Assembly: GCF_001570405.1 (NCBI RefSeq)
Contig: NZ_BBYM01000024.1
Span: forward strand, 82,176 to 146,175
Reading direction: 5' to 3'
Source of the DNA: Microtetraspora niveoalba
Lineage (GTDB): Bacteria > Actinomycetota > Actinomycetes > Streptosporangiales > Streptosporangiaceae
Length of the DNA stretch: 64,000 bases
Shown here: positions 9,077 through 16,682 of the stretch, piece by piece
How the letters are laid out: each line of letters opens with the position of its first letter
Position numbering within the stretch: position 1 is the first letter of the stretch
The notes under the pieces: model-generated
The model's input: the letters and a program-made list of their open reading frames with translations, nothing else
Told to the model about the DNA's origin: nothing
Database searches by the model: none
Position numbers and translations under genes: made by a program

Positions 9077-10050
9077 GGGCACACCGCCGCACTCGACGCG
9101 TTCGCGTCCCATACGGCTGACGTCGCCGAGATCACCTGCGGGCGCGGCTCGGGAGTCCACGGAGTGCACGCTCCCGACGCCCAGGCTTTCCGCGCATCCG
9201 GCCTTCGTACGGCGGACATCGGAGCAGTGGATCTACGTGGCGCCGGTCGCCGTACGGGCTCCGCCAAGGGGCCGGGATCGGCCCCGCCGAACGCGGGTCG
9301 CGCCCGGCGAGCCGTGAGCGCGGTCGCCGGGGGCCGTGGCTCTCGGTGTTCTCGTGGTCTCACGTGCCCTCGATGTGCCCTGTGGTGGAGTTCTTCAGCG
9401 AGATTATGCCAATCTTGCCGATTTGGCGGGACGTGGTTGATCATCCCCCGAATCGCACCGTTCGGCGCGGCTTCCGTGGGGGCTCCGCCGTCACAAGTCG
9501 ATCGATCGGCGCTCGGCGCGTCGGCCCGGGAGAAGCACATGGATCCCGTACCGGCTCGCGGTGAACTCAGCCGTAGGGGGCACCGTGGTGGGCCGCGACC
9601 GCAGTGTCAGGGTGATTTCGTTCAGGAGGAACCCGGGACCTTCGTGGGCGAGATGTTCCACCAGGGATCTCAGCCGTGGGGGGGCTGGTTGAGGGGGCCC
9701 GGGCACGGTGGGCCGCGAGCGCGGGGTCGGTGTGATTCCGGTAAGGCTCGTTCAGGGGGGAAGCCGGGTGTTTCGTGGGTGAGACGTTGTGGCAGTGCCT
9801 TGCAGGAGGAGCGGGGCGCGCTCGGAGGAGTGGCCCGGAACGCCGAAGAGGGCACGTGCCCTGGTGGACAGTGCCCTCGGCCGTGTGCGACGGAAGCACC
9901 CTTCCGGGCAGGCGAAGCCCCGAACACGTGACTCGGAGCTGTGATCACCCATCCGGCTGGTGGGGCCTCTCCGAACCTCGACCCGGATTCGCTCCCAGGG
10001 CTGCCGGGCGGAAGCCGCGAATCATCTGGTCAGGGTCGTGTGAGAGGCCA
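9077..10050. other. Long non-coding stretch with a degenerate tandem duplication
   Basis: Almost 1 kb without a gene I can support. Frames are open on both strands but none has family motifs or convincing ribosome binding sites. The left part (about 9077-9400) presumably contains the promoter of the XRE-cupin regulator. The right part contains the repeat listed separately. The region may be decayed coding DNA. Confidence 0.5.
9566..9800. repeat. Degenerate ~120-bp direct repeat, two copies
   Basis: Copy 1 and copy 2 both contain GTGGGCCGCGA (9588 and 9708), then TCAGG/TCGG and GTGATT, then GTTCAGG, and end in TTCGTGGG(C/T)GAGA. Corresponding blocks are offset by about 120 bases with many substitutions and small indels, so this is an old tandem duplication. 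No coding role is visible. Confidence 0.65.
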
Positions 10051-10542
10051 CTAGCGGTAGTTCGTGAACTGCAGGGCGATGTCGAGGTCCTTGCCCTTGA
10101 GCAGGGCGATGATCTCCTGGAGGTCGTCCTTCTTCTTGGAGCTGACGCGGAGCTCCTCGCCCTGGATCTGGGCCTTGACGCCCTTCGGGCCCTCGTCCCG
10201 GATGATCTTGGAGATCTTCTTCGCGTGCTCCTGGTCGATGCCCTCCTTGAGGGCGACCATCAGGCGGTACTCCTTGCCGGACAGCTTCGGCTCGCCCGCC
10301 TCCAGGACCTTGAGCGAGAGACCTCGTTTGACGATCTTGTCCTTGAACACGTCGAGAACGGCGTTCGCGCGCTCTTCGCTGTTCGCCTTGATCTCGACAT
10401 CGTTCTGGCCCGACCAGGAGATGCTCGCGCCGGTGCCCTTGAAGTCGAACCGGTGCCCGACCTCCTTGACCGTCTGGTTCAGTGCGTTGTCCACCTCCTG
10501 GCGGTCGATCTTGCTGACCACGTCGAATGACGAATCTGCCAA
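10051..10542 (-). CDS. YajQ family nucleotide-binding protein (UPF0234)
   Basis: 163 residues, the normal length of the family. Typical segments are [20 protein letters not shown] at the N-terminus, GHRFDFKGT near residue 30, and [22 protein letters not shown] near residue 125, ending in LQFTNYR. YajQ proteins are small cytoplasmic proteins that bind nucleotides, and some bind cyclic di-GMP in other bacteria. I place the start at the TTG at 10542 because it gives the canonical (M)ADSSFDVV start and has GAGAGG at the right distance; a GTG six codons upstream is the alternative. No operon partner is seen. Confidence 0.9.
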   Translation of the reverse strand: MADSSFDVVSKIDRQEVDNALNQTVKEVGHRFDFKGTGASISWSGQNDVEIKANSEERANAVLDVFKDKIVKRGLSLKVLEAGEPKLSGKEYRLMVALKEGIDQEHAKKISKIIRDEGPKGVKAQIQGEELRVSSKKKDDLQEIIALLKGKDLDIALQFTNYR

Positions 10543-10729
10543 AGCACAAACCTCTCTCACTGTTGGTCCGGCTCATCGTCGGGAGGCGCCCACACAGGTG
10601 TCACCACGATGCGCGCGGCTTTCCACGGGACCGACCCGTGACAGCTTCACGTAGCGATCAGCCTATCGAGCATCGTCCGGTGCTGGGGTGCAGGCAGGAT
10701 TCGCCCCTCCTCGTTCGCCCCCTCCGCCG

Positions 10730-11905
10730 TCAATCGCGCTTGGCGGGCAGGGACGGCTTCTCGTCGGTCCAGCCCATCTGCTTGTAGGCCGTGAAGTTCT
10801 CGACCTTCGCGGTACGCCCGTCGGCGAGTTTGACCGTGCTCGTTGACGACTGCGAGAGCGGCAGGCCCGTCTCAGGGTCGATCACCTCCACGATCTGGTG
10901 GTCCCCCTCCCCTTCCTGGTTGCCATTCACCCGGTAGCCCAGAGCCTCGCCCGTACGGCCGAGCGGATCCTTCACCCTGCCCAGAGCCGTCATCCCGGGG
11001 AGGGTGGCCAGGATGCGGTACGCGGAGGCGCGGACGGCAGGGGAAACCGGCAGACCGAACACGATCTCCATACACGCCCCCTGCAGGGCGCCCTCATGCC
11101 ATCTCGGATCGTCCCCGTAGTCGCCCCTGGCCTTTTTGTCGGCGAAGCGCTGTTCGAGATAGGCGCGCAGCTCTCGCTCGCCGCTGGGTATACGGCGGAT
11201 CTCGTCCCAAGTGATGGAGTCCGCCGTCAACGTCCCGCCCACGCCCTTCCACCTGCTGCGGGGCAACTGCGTGGCCATCTTCTCCTCCGCAGCGGCTCGT
11301 ACCACTTCCGAGGAGGTGGCACCGACAAGTCCGGTCATATCGAGCGGGTACTTCCACTGGGTAGGCGAGCCGGCCTTACGCCAGGCGGTCTCGTCCTCAT
11401 CGGTGGGCGGCTTCGCGCCGAGGTACTGCCTGATCCGCCAGCCCTGCCCTCCCGGCCGTCGGGCCAGCCACTCCTCTTTGGAGAAGCGTCGTCTGATGAT
11501 GTAGCCGCGATCGGGCGAGGTCGCGTCCATGCCGCTGATCGTGACGGTACGCCAGTACGCGCCCGACGAGGGCGCCTTCATGGCGGCGGTCGCGGCGGCG
11601 AGCAGGACCTGGCGTGCCGACGGCTGGATTTCCGGCGAGGCCGTGGCCTGCGGTGGCTTCGGGATCTGCCCGTCCGGCACCGCCACCAAGGTGACCACCA
11701 GGGTCACGGCGGCGGCCAGGCCCACCGCGGACGCCAGCCACGGCGCCGGCACGCGTAGTCGCTTCGCGCGCGGCCTGCCTCCTTGCCCCGGCGGCTCGGC
11801 CGTGATCGAGGCCAGCAGCGCCCGGGCCCCCGGGCCGGACGCCTGCCCGGCCGGGTCGCCGCCCAGGTCGTCGTCGTGCACTCTGGCGAGATCGGTCAGG
11901 TTCAC
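10730..11905 (-). CDS. CU044_5270-type membrane protein, partner of the ECF sigma factor
   Basis: 391 residues. A short N-terminal cytoplasmic segment is followed by a single transmembrane helix (about 54-76, PWLASAVGLAAAVTLVVTLVAVP) and a large extracytoplasmic domain. The organisation and phrases such as ARQVLLAAATAA after the helix and the late EVIDPETGLPL segment match the actinobacterial CU044_5270 family, usually encoded directly after an ECF sigma factor. Its start overlaps the sigma gene's stop by 4 bases (ATGA), so the two are co-translated. By topology and pairing it may act as a membrane anti-sigma-like sensor, but no zinc-binding anti-sigma motif is visible. Confidence 0.8.
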   Translation of the reverse strand: MNLTDLARVHDDDLGGDPAGQASGPGARALLASITAEPPGQGGRPRAKRLRVPAPWLASAVGLAAAVTLVVTLVAVPDGQIPKPPQATASPEIQPSARQVLLAAATAAMKAPSSGAYWRTVTISGMDATSPDRGYIIRRRFSKEEWLARRPGGQGWRIRQYLGAKPPTDEDETAWRKAGSPTQWKYPLDMTGLVGATSSEVVRAAAEEKMATQLPRSRWKGVGGTLTADSITWDEIRRIPSGERELRAYLEQRFADKKARGDYGDDPRWHEGALQGACMEIVFGLPVSPAVRASAYRILATLPGMTALGRVKDPLGRTGEALGYRVNGNQEGEGDHQIVEVIDPETGLPLSQSSTSTVKLADGRTAKVENFTAYKQMGWTDEKPSLPAKRD

Positions 11906-12435
11906 GGTGCGGTCCTCTCCATGAGCGGAAGATCGATTCCGGAGGCAGCCAGTGCGCGGGCGAACCGCTTGCGCGCGCGGTGCAGGCGGACGCGTACGGC
12001 GTTGCGCGTGATCCCGAGCGTCCGCGCCACCTGCTCGGTGTCGAGCTTCTCCCAGGCGACCAGCGACAGCAGCTCCTTGTCGTCGTCGCCCAGCATCCTG
12101 AAGGCCTGGCCGAGCTGCGTGTACTCGCCCGGTGGCGAACCGGACAGCGCCGGGGAGACGGCGAGCTGCTCCCGCAGCGCGGCGGTGCGCTGCTCATGTC
12201 GTCGTTCGCCGCGCCGGTGGTTGGCGAGGGTCCTGCGTGCCACGCCGTACAGCCAGAGCCGTGCCTCGTCGCCTGACGGGATCTCGTCGATGCGCCGCCA
12301 CGCGGTGACGAAGACCTCGGCCACCACGTCGGCCGCGTCGTCGGGGTCCTCACAGCGGCGCAGGACGTACCCGAGTATCGGGCGGTAGGCATGTTCGTAT
12401 ATCTGCACGAACCGGCCGTGGGGATCCGATCCCAT
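11902..12435 (-). CDS. RNA polymerase ECF sigma factor
   Basis: 177 residues with both ECF regions. Region 2 is at about 10-75 (YEHAYRPILGYVLRRCEDPDDAADVVAEVFVTAW) and region 4 at about 110-160 (LLSLVAWEKLDTEQVARTLGITRNAVRVRLHRARKRF), the latter a clear helix-turn-helix. It should direct RNA polymerase to a small regulon, probably including its own promoter. It heads a two-gene operon with the membrane partner. The start ATG gives a protein of normal length. The upstream region carries short G+C-rich tandem repeats that may separate it from the next gene. Confidence 0.92.
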   Translation of the reverse strand: MGSDPHGRFVQIYEHAYRPILGYVLRRCEDPDDAADVVAEVFVTAWRRIDEIPSGDEARLWLYGVARRTLANHRRGERRHEQRTAALREQLAVSPALSGSPPGEYTQLGQAFRMLGDDDKELLSLVAWEKLDTEQVARTLGITRNAVRVRLHRARKRFARALAASGIDLPLMERTAP

Positions 12436-12842
12436 CCGGCCTCCTCACTTGGATCATCGGTCCCCAACTCCATGTCCGGAATATCGGCAGCATTACCGGA
12501 CTGGTCGGGTTCACCGGTGATCTCGTACGGACCGGGACGCACCGCTGTCGCGCTCGGGATGCCGGAGACGGTCGAAAAGGCCGGGTGCGCCGTCCGGTCC
12601 TGCCCAGCCCTCCCCGGCCATGCCCGGCCCTCCCCGGCCATGCCCGGTCCTCCCCGGCCATGCCCGGTCCTGCCCGGTCCTGCCCGGCCGGGTCGGTCAT
12701 GGTCGGCCGACACCGGGGAGATCCGCTCCTGGAATGACGCAGTGTCCCGAGCCGTGGAAGCTCGGGGCACTGAGAGACGAACGTCCGGGGGGCAGGGGCC
12801 CGACCCGCAAGGCGCTGCCGGCTCCGCCCGTACGTGGCGGAC
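12436..12842. other. Intergenic region with promoter of the sigma operon and short tandem repeats
   Basis: About 400 bases between two leftward genes. The part next to the sigma gene (12436-12600) should hold its promoter. The middle holds a small tandem repeat listed separately. Frames crossing it are products of the repeat's composition and have no family features. Confidence 0.5.
12611..12690. repeat. Tandem repeat, three 20-bp units plus 10-bp half units
   Basis: Units TCCCCGGCCATGCCCGG(C/T)CC at 12611-12630, 12631-12650 and 12651-12670 are nearly identical and are followed by 10-base units TGCCCGGTCC at 12671-12690. This is a low-complexity microsatellite likely to vary in copy number. 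Confidence 0.85.
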
Positions 12843-13319
12843 TCAGAGGACCTTGCGCATGACGACGCGGGGGGCGATTTCCAGGCCGAGCGCCCGCTCG
12901 TGCTCCACCAGGGCCCGCAGCTCCGGTCCCCAGCTCTCCGGCGGCAGCACCTCGAAGCCGCGCCGGGCGTACCACGGGGCGTTCCACGGCACATCACGGA
13001 ATGTCGTGAGAGTGACCGCGTCGCTCGTGGCCGCGGCCGCGTCGCAGACGGCCTCGATCAACCGCGTCCCGACGCCCTGGCCCTGCTGGTCCGGATGTAC
13101 GGCGAGCTGGTCCAGATGCGTCAGGCCGTCCACCTGGCCGAGGAGGGCGAACCCCACCGGCGGCCGGCCCGCGACGATCACCCGTCCCGGGTCGTCGCAC
13201 TCCTCGATCATCGTCGTGCCGGGCGGGAAGACGATGCCCAGAGGGGCGAACGTCCGGTCGGCCGCGAGCTCGACCTCGACCAGCCCGGCGAGATCTTCCT
13301 TGTCAGCCCATCTGATCAT
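12843..13319 (-). CDS. GNAT-family N-acetyltransferase
   Basis: 158 residues with the GNAT core: the acetyl-CoA binding region HPDQQGQGVGTRLIEAV (around residue 78; Q/R-x-x-G-x-G/A pattern) preceded by the beta strand LDQLAV, and the late WYARRGFEVL block. The substrate cannot be read. The start ATG at 13319 follows a purine-rich stretch (GATGATGGACC); the frame extends to 13403 but the extra residues are Pro-rich and look untranslated. It is divergent from tRNA-Tyr. Confidence 0.87.
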   Translation of the reverse strand: MIRWADKEDLAGLVEVELAADRTFAPLGIVFPPGTTMIEECDDPGRVIVAGRPPVGFALLGQVDGLTHLDQLAVHPDQQGQGVGTRLIEAVCDAAAATSDAVTLTTFRDVPWNAPWYARRGFEVLPPESWGPELRALVEHERALGLEIAPRVVMRKVL

Positions 13320-13453
13320 TGGTCCATCATCCCGCGAGCACGACGGCCCCGTAGGCGTCCGGCTGTATGGTCCGGGGCCGGGACAAACCGGTGTCACATG
13401 CATGCCCGAAGTCCGCTATTCTTCTACCTGTCGCCGCGACAAGCGGGAGACAA

Positions 13454-13538
13454 GGCAGGTTGCCCGAGCGGCCAAAGGGAGCGGTCTGTAAAACCGTCGG
13501 CTCAGCCTACCCAGGTTCGAACCCTGGACCTGCCACCA
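13454..13538 (+). tRNA. tRNA-Tyr (anticodon GTA)
   Basis: An 85-base class II tRNA including an encoded CCA. The acceptor stem GGCAGGT (13454-13460) pairs with ACCTGCC (13528-13534), the loop CTGTAAA gives anticodon GTA, there is a long variable arm, and the T arm is CCAGG-TTCGAAC-CCTGG. Its 3' part from 13486 onward belongs to attL of the integrated element, so the element rebuilds a functional tRNA on insertion. The element's copy differs at three bases from the displaced copy at 34611-34656, and all of these keep base pairing. Confidence 0.96.
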
Positions 13539-13586
13539 GCCATAACGGCAGCTCAGAGCCCCTCCGGGGGCTCTTTTGCTTTTCCG
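13486..13586 (+). repeat. attL: left attachment repeat of the AICE
   Basis: Begins at CTGTAAAACCGTCGG in the anticodon arm and covers the tRNA 3' part, the terminator hairpin and flanking bases. It matches 34611-34710 with three substitutions in the tRNA part and a few changes or one indel beyond; weaker similarity continues to about 13605. The exact crossover cannot be placed, but the longest identical run is at the 5' end, around the anticodon. Confidence 0.92.
13556..13578 (+). terminator. Rho-independent terminator of tRNA-Tyr
   Basis: Stem GAGCCCC (13556-13562) with GGGGCTC (13567-13573), followed by TTTTGCTTTT. The hairpin lies inside the attL repeat, and a variant of it is present at attR, so the element carries the tRNA gene's terminator as well as its 3' end. 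Confidence 0.9.
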
Positions 13587-13631
13587 GATCATGCAGCCAT
13601 GTGCCGCTCTGATCGGCCGTATGTCGATGAT

Positions 13632-13653
13632 CGCGCAATATGCGCGCAATGAT
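13632..13653 (+). promoter_or_regulatory. Left paired 11-bp repeats, candidate integrase/excisionase arm site
   Basis: CGCGCAATATG (13632-13642) is followed directly by CGCGCAATGAT (13643-13653): two units one helical turn apart, about 45 bases inside attL. A matching pair occurs near attR in the same orientation. This layout is what arm-type sites of tyrosine integrases look like; binding is inferred. Confidence 0.6.
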
Positions 13654-13797
13654 CTCGAGGGCGTTCCCGCAGGTCGCGCGGGCTGTTTCACAGCAAGCAC
13701 GCACCAGGCTGACGGATGGGCTGGCGGAGACGCGATCGGCTTCTACCTGGACAGGCTTACAGGGCGGGAGCGCCCCTGCATCGGTAATGTCGTGACC

Positions 13798-14274
13798 ATG
13801 GCGCGACGGATCGACTTCTACGACGACCCCGACGCCCCCGCTCCGAACAGCCTTGTGCCGTCCGTCAACGTCGTCGTTACTAACGAGGCCGGCCACATCC
13901 TCATGATCCGCCGGAGTGACAACGGCAACTGGGCCGTCCCCGGCGGCGCGATCGACCTCGGCGAGTCCCTCCCGCAAGCCGCGGTGAGAGAGACACGCGA
14001 AGAGACCGGCGTGCTGTGCGAGATTACTGGCCTCGTCGGCATCTACACCGACCCCAAGCACGTCATCCTCTACACCAGCAACGGCGAGGCCCGGCAGGAG
14101 TTCTCCATCATGCTCACCGCTCGCGCCGTCGCGGGCGAGCCGACCCCGAGCACCGAATCGACAGAGGTCCGCTGGGTGCCCCGAGACCAGGTCCAGACCC
14201 TGCCGATGGACCGCTCGATGGCGCTGCGTATCAGGCACCACCTGACCGGTAGGACTACGCCGCATGTTGGCTGA
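13798..14274 (+). CDS. NUDIX hydrolase (AICE cargo)
   Basis: 158 residues with a complete NUDIX box, GGAIDLGESLPQAAV then RETREETGV (about residues 49-72), which binds the metal and pyrophosphate of a nucleoside-diphosphate-linked substrate. The preceding DNGNWAVPGG strand and the following EFSIMLTARAVAGEP match the general MutT/NUDIX fold. The substrate is not predictable. The start ATG at 13798 is chosen because the frame further upstream is the att region; the ribosome binding site is weak. It is the first gene inside the left end. NUDIX enzymes recur in AICEs, possibly for nucleotide clean-up during replication, but that is speculation. Confidence 0.88.
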   Translation: MARRIDFYDDPDAPAPNSLVPSVNVVVTNEAGHILMIRRSDNGNWAVPGGAIDLGESLPQAAVRETREETGVLCEITGLVGIYTDPKHVILYTSNGEARQEFSIMLTARAVAGEPTPSTESTEVRWVPRDQVQTLPMDRSMALRIRHHLTGRTTPHVG

Positions 14275-14439
14275 GCAGCAGGCCTCCATGGCGTGGGTTG
14301 CGATGTTGCCGAGGGCGTTGCCTGCTGTTGGGGGAACAACGGAAGTCGGATGTGCCCTGTAAGTCTTGGAGACGTGGTCACGCTTGTGTCTTGGTCCACC
14401 CTCTACCCTCGGTCGCTCCATGAAGCCGCCCCCGCTGAT

Positions 14440-14568
14440 GTTTATCCCACACGTTGCGTTTATCCCGCACGTTGTTTCACGCGGTAGATGAATGCCTCTC
14501 CGTGGCCTTACGCGCTAAATGAAGGTCTCTTTCCCGGCTTTACGCGCTAGATGACTGTCTCTCTGCGG
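14440..14568. repeat. Cluster of short direct repeats (two 17-bp and three ~31-bp units)
   Basis: GTTTATCCC(A/G)CACGTTG occurs at 14440-14456 and 14458-14474. It is followed by three degenerate 31-32-base units beginning about 14475, 14506 and 14538, each with (C/T)(T/C)ACGCG(C/G)TA(A/G)ATGA and a CTCT(C/T) block. The whole 14275-14737 interval has no convincing gene. Iteron-like origin, regulatory region or IS remnant are all possible. Confidence 0.6.
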
Positions 14569-14737
14569 CGAGAGAATGGCCTTACTTTTCCGTCGAGCTC
14601 TGGTCGAGGGGCCTTCCTTATGGCACGATCGTCGCGAGAAAGGGGGTCGGGGAGAAGTCTCCGACAATCACGAGATCCGCCCGCTTGAGCGACTGTTCCG
14701 CCCCGGAGCAGCGGTTTCCGGCTCTCCGAATTTCGAT

Positions 14738-15001
14738 ATGTCGACGGAGGGATCGAAGCGAAGTGCCATGCGTGGAGAACAGTGCAAGCGGCTCCCGGGT
14801 GAGTGCCGTCCGGGTTGCAGGTGCTACCGGGAAATGGACAAAATATTTCTCCTTGATCCGAAGTGGCCGGATGAGCTCTGTCCGAGATGCGTGTCTTACG
14901 CGGCGCTCGAAGTCAAGCGAATCGACACGGACGAGTACATAGACCGAGCCCTTGGCTGCCAGGCCTGCGGCCGCTCTTGGAGAGTCCAGCGCTCACGGTA
15001 A
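14738..15001 (+). CDS. Small Cys-rich protein with C-terminal zinc-ribbon-like motif
   Basis: 87 residues from the ATG at 14738. Cysteines: a first cluster near the N-terminus (GEQCKRLPGECRPGCRC) and a C-terminal pair of knuckles (ELCPRC and LGCQACGRSW), which should bind zinc. It may act as a small nucleic-acid or protein-binding factor. Start choice is uncertain: the frame is open from 14576, and ATGs at 14768 and 14834 are also possible; none has a strong ribosome binding site. It lies between the repeat cluster and the int end and is transcribed toward int. I do not recognise a named family. Confidence 0.5.
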   Translation: MSTEGSKRSAMRGEQCKRLPGECRPGCRCYREMDKIFLLDPKWPDELCPRCVSYAALEVKRIDTDEYIDRALGCQACGRSWRVQRSR

Positions 15002-15129
15002 ATGCGCAGCGTGCCTCCGTTCCATTACGAAGGAGCGGAGGCACGCCATGACTGTCTACCCGGATCGCCGTTCTGCTGACAGCGGGAGAGGTTGACAGAA
15101 TCAGCCGAAGGGCGATCGGGTTCAGGTGG

Positions 15130-16494
15130 TCAAGCCGCCAGGGCGTCATCAATCCTCCGGTTGGCGATCTCCTGCTGGCCGTCGAGGCACTTGGCGTAGA
15201 CACGCAAGAGGACGTCAACGCTGTGCCCGGCCCGCTCGGCCACGTCGGGAGCGGAGACGCCCGCGTTGAGCCAGAGGGAGACCGCCGCGTGCCGTAGGTC
15301 ATACGGCCGACGAGCGAGGGGAGAGGCGACCTGGGCAGGCGTGAAGGCGAGCTTGCGGGCTTCCTGCCAGACCTCCGTGTAGGCCGTCGAGGCGACCACA
15401 CCGCCGCGTTCGCTGCGGAAGATCCGACCGTCCGAGCCGACGCCGAACTCTGCGATGTGTTGCCGAAGGATCTTGACCAAGCTTGGAGGAATGGGCACCG
15501 GCCGCACGTCGTCACGACCTCGATGCTTGAGGCCGCGTTCCTCATGGGCGTCGCCGGTGTCCGTCCACTGCGTATTGACCTCGGGGCGGGACACGTCGAC
15601 GAGGAGACGCCCCCAGCCGCTTGCCGGAAGGTGGCAGTCATCCTTGCGCAGGGCAACGGCTTCACCGGGGCGAAGCGCCGCGTAATACATGCAGGCGAAT
15701 AGGGCCATGAGTCGCCGGCCACGTCCCCGCCCGCCTACGTAGGTCGCCGCGGTCAGCAGTTCCTCGGCCTGCCGAGGGTTGACCACGACCCGAGGGTCTA
15801 CGGTCTCGGTCGTCTTGGGCGGCTTCCACTTGATCCGGTGCAGTGGATTTGCCGAAAGCTCTTCCAGCTCCACCGCGTACTCCAACACTGCGTGCAGGAC
15901 GGCCCGCTTACGCCTGACCGTGTTCGCGGCGGCCGCCTTGCCGTCGAGGCGGAGCGCAAGCGCGTCAAGCGCCAGCCGTACGGTCTTCGTCTCGCCGAGG
16001 TCGGCCAGGTCCAGCGAGGCGCCTTCCAGCCACCGAATGGCCCGAGCCATGGCCGGGGGAGCGTCGGGCCGCTTGCCCTCCGGCAGGAGCGCGTACTTTC
16101 GCAGCGCCGTCCGGAGTGACTCGGCGTCGGGGCGGCCAGGGCGGTCTTTCACGAGCGCAGGGAGCGCCGTGGCGAGCGCGTCGGACACGCTGTCACGGGT
16201 CTTGGCCGCCGCATGAGGCCACTTCATCTCGATATAGGCCCGGACGAAGTCGAAGACTGTCCGGGCGCTCTTCGCTTGGAGCATGGAGAGGGGGAAGCCC
16301 GTCTCCATGTCGAACTGCTCACCTCGTTTGGCCGCCTGCCGAAGGTCGGACAAGAGGCTCTCGGCGAGCGCCTTGGTTCGAAACGTCTTCGACTTCTGCC
16401 GACCGCCGACCTTCCAACGGGCGACAAAGGAAGGCGTCTTGCTCGACTCGTTCCGCATGACCGCCCAGAACTTCACGTCATACGAGGTGTTCAC
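15130..16494 (-). CDS. Tyrosine-type site-specific integrase (AICE Int)
   Basis: 454 residues. The N-terminal SAM-like core-binding domain (about 60-200) is followed by the catalytic domain with all conserved residues: Arg in ALRPGEAVALRKDD, the LRHAAVSLW block (Arg near 401), the second His of ERAGHSVDVLL (near 424) and the nucleophile Tyr433 in LRVYAKCLDGQ. The Y-A-K-C-L-D-G ending is typical of pSAM2-like AICE integrases. It catalyses recombination between attP and the tRNA-Tyr attB, and excision together with Xis. The start overlaps the xis stop (ATGA). The gene is intact, unlike the related fragment at about 35.9-36.0 kb. Confidence 0.95.
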   Translation of the reverse strand: MNTSYDVKFWAVMRNESSKTPSFVARWKVGGRQKSKTFRTKALAESLLSDLRQAAKRGEQFDMETGFPLSMLQAKSARTVFDFVRAYIEMKWPHAAAKTRDSVSDALATALPALVKDRPGRPDAESLRTALRKYALLPEGKRPDAPPAMARAIRWLEGASLDLADLGETKTVRLALDALALRLDGKAAAANTVRRKRAVLHAVLEYAVELEELSANPLHRIKWKPPKTTETVDPRVVVNPRQAEELLTAATYVGGRGRGRRLMALFACMYYAALRPGEAVALRKDDCHLPASGWGRLLVDVSRPEVNTQWTDTGDAHEERGLKHRGRDDVRPVPIPPSLVKILRQHIAEFGVGSDGRIFRSERGGVVASTAYTEVWQEARKLAFTPAQVASPLARRPYDLRHAAVSLWLNAGVSAPDVAERAGHSVDVLLRVYAKCLDGQQEIANRRIDDALAA

Positions 16495-16682
16495 GCCGCC
16501 TCCCGGAGGGACTCAAGCCAGGCGAGGAACTCGCTGCGATAGATCCGGATCTCCCCGTTGGGGAGCTTGAAGCCCTCCGGGGCCTTGCCGATTTCCCGCC
16601 AGCGGTAGAAGGTCCGGCGGGAGACGCCCCCGAGTTCGTCGAGGATCTGGGGGATCGTCATCAGTTCGTCGCTCTTCCTCAT
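16491..16682 (-). CDS. Excisionase / MerR-like helix-turn-helix DNA-binding protein (Xis)
   Basis: 63 residues, the expected size for an AICE excisionase. The sequence is a single winged helix: LMTIPQILDELGGVSRRTFYRWRE followed by a wing containing LPNGEIRIYRSEFLAWL. Such proteins bend DNA at the att site and bias Int toward excision. I use the ATG at 16682, which has GGGAGGGCGGC directly upstream; the frame extends further but overlaps rep. It overlaps both neighbours by 4 bases, so rep-xis-int are translationally coupled. Confidence 0.93.
   Translation of the reverse strand: MRKSDELMTIPQILDELGGVSRRTFYRWREIGKAPEGFKLPNGEIRIYRSEFLAWLESLREAA

Noticed and set aside
11397..12770. 457-codon minus-strand frame overlapping the sigma factor and its partner
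   Set aside because: Shadow frame partly composed of the G+C-rich tandem repeat; the sigma factor frame is clearly the real one.
13507..14421. Minus-strand reading frame over attL ending in a LWLVAGPGFEPG-like sequence
   Set aside because: It is antisense to tRNA-Tyr; this peptide is a well-known translation artefact of tRNA 3' ends. It also runs antisense to the NUDIX gene.
14475..14568. Possible CRISPR-like repeats
   Set aside because: Only three degenerate units in direct tandem, with no unique spacers and no cas genes nearby.
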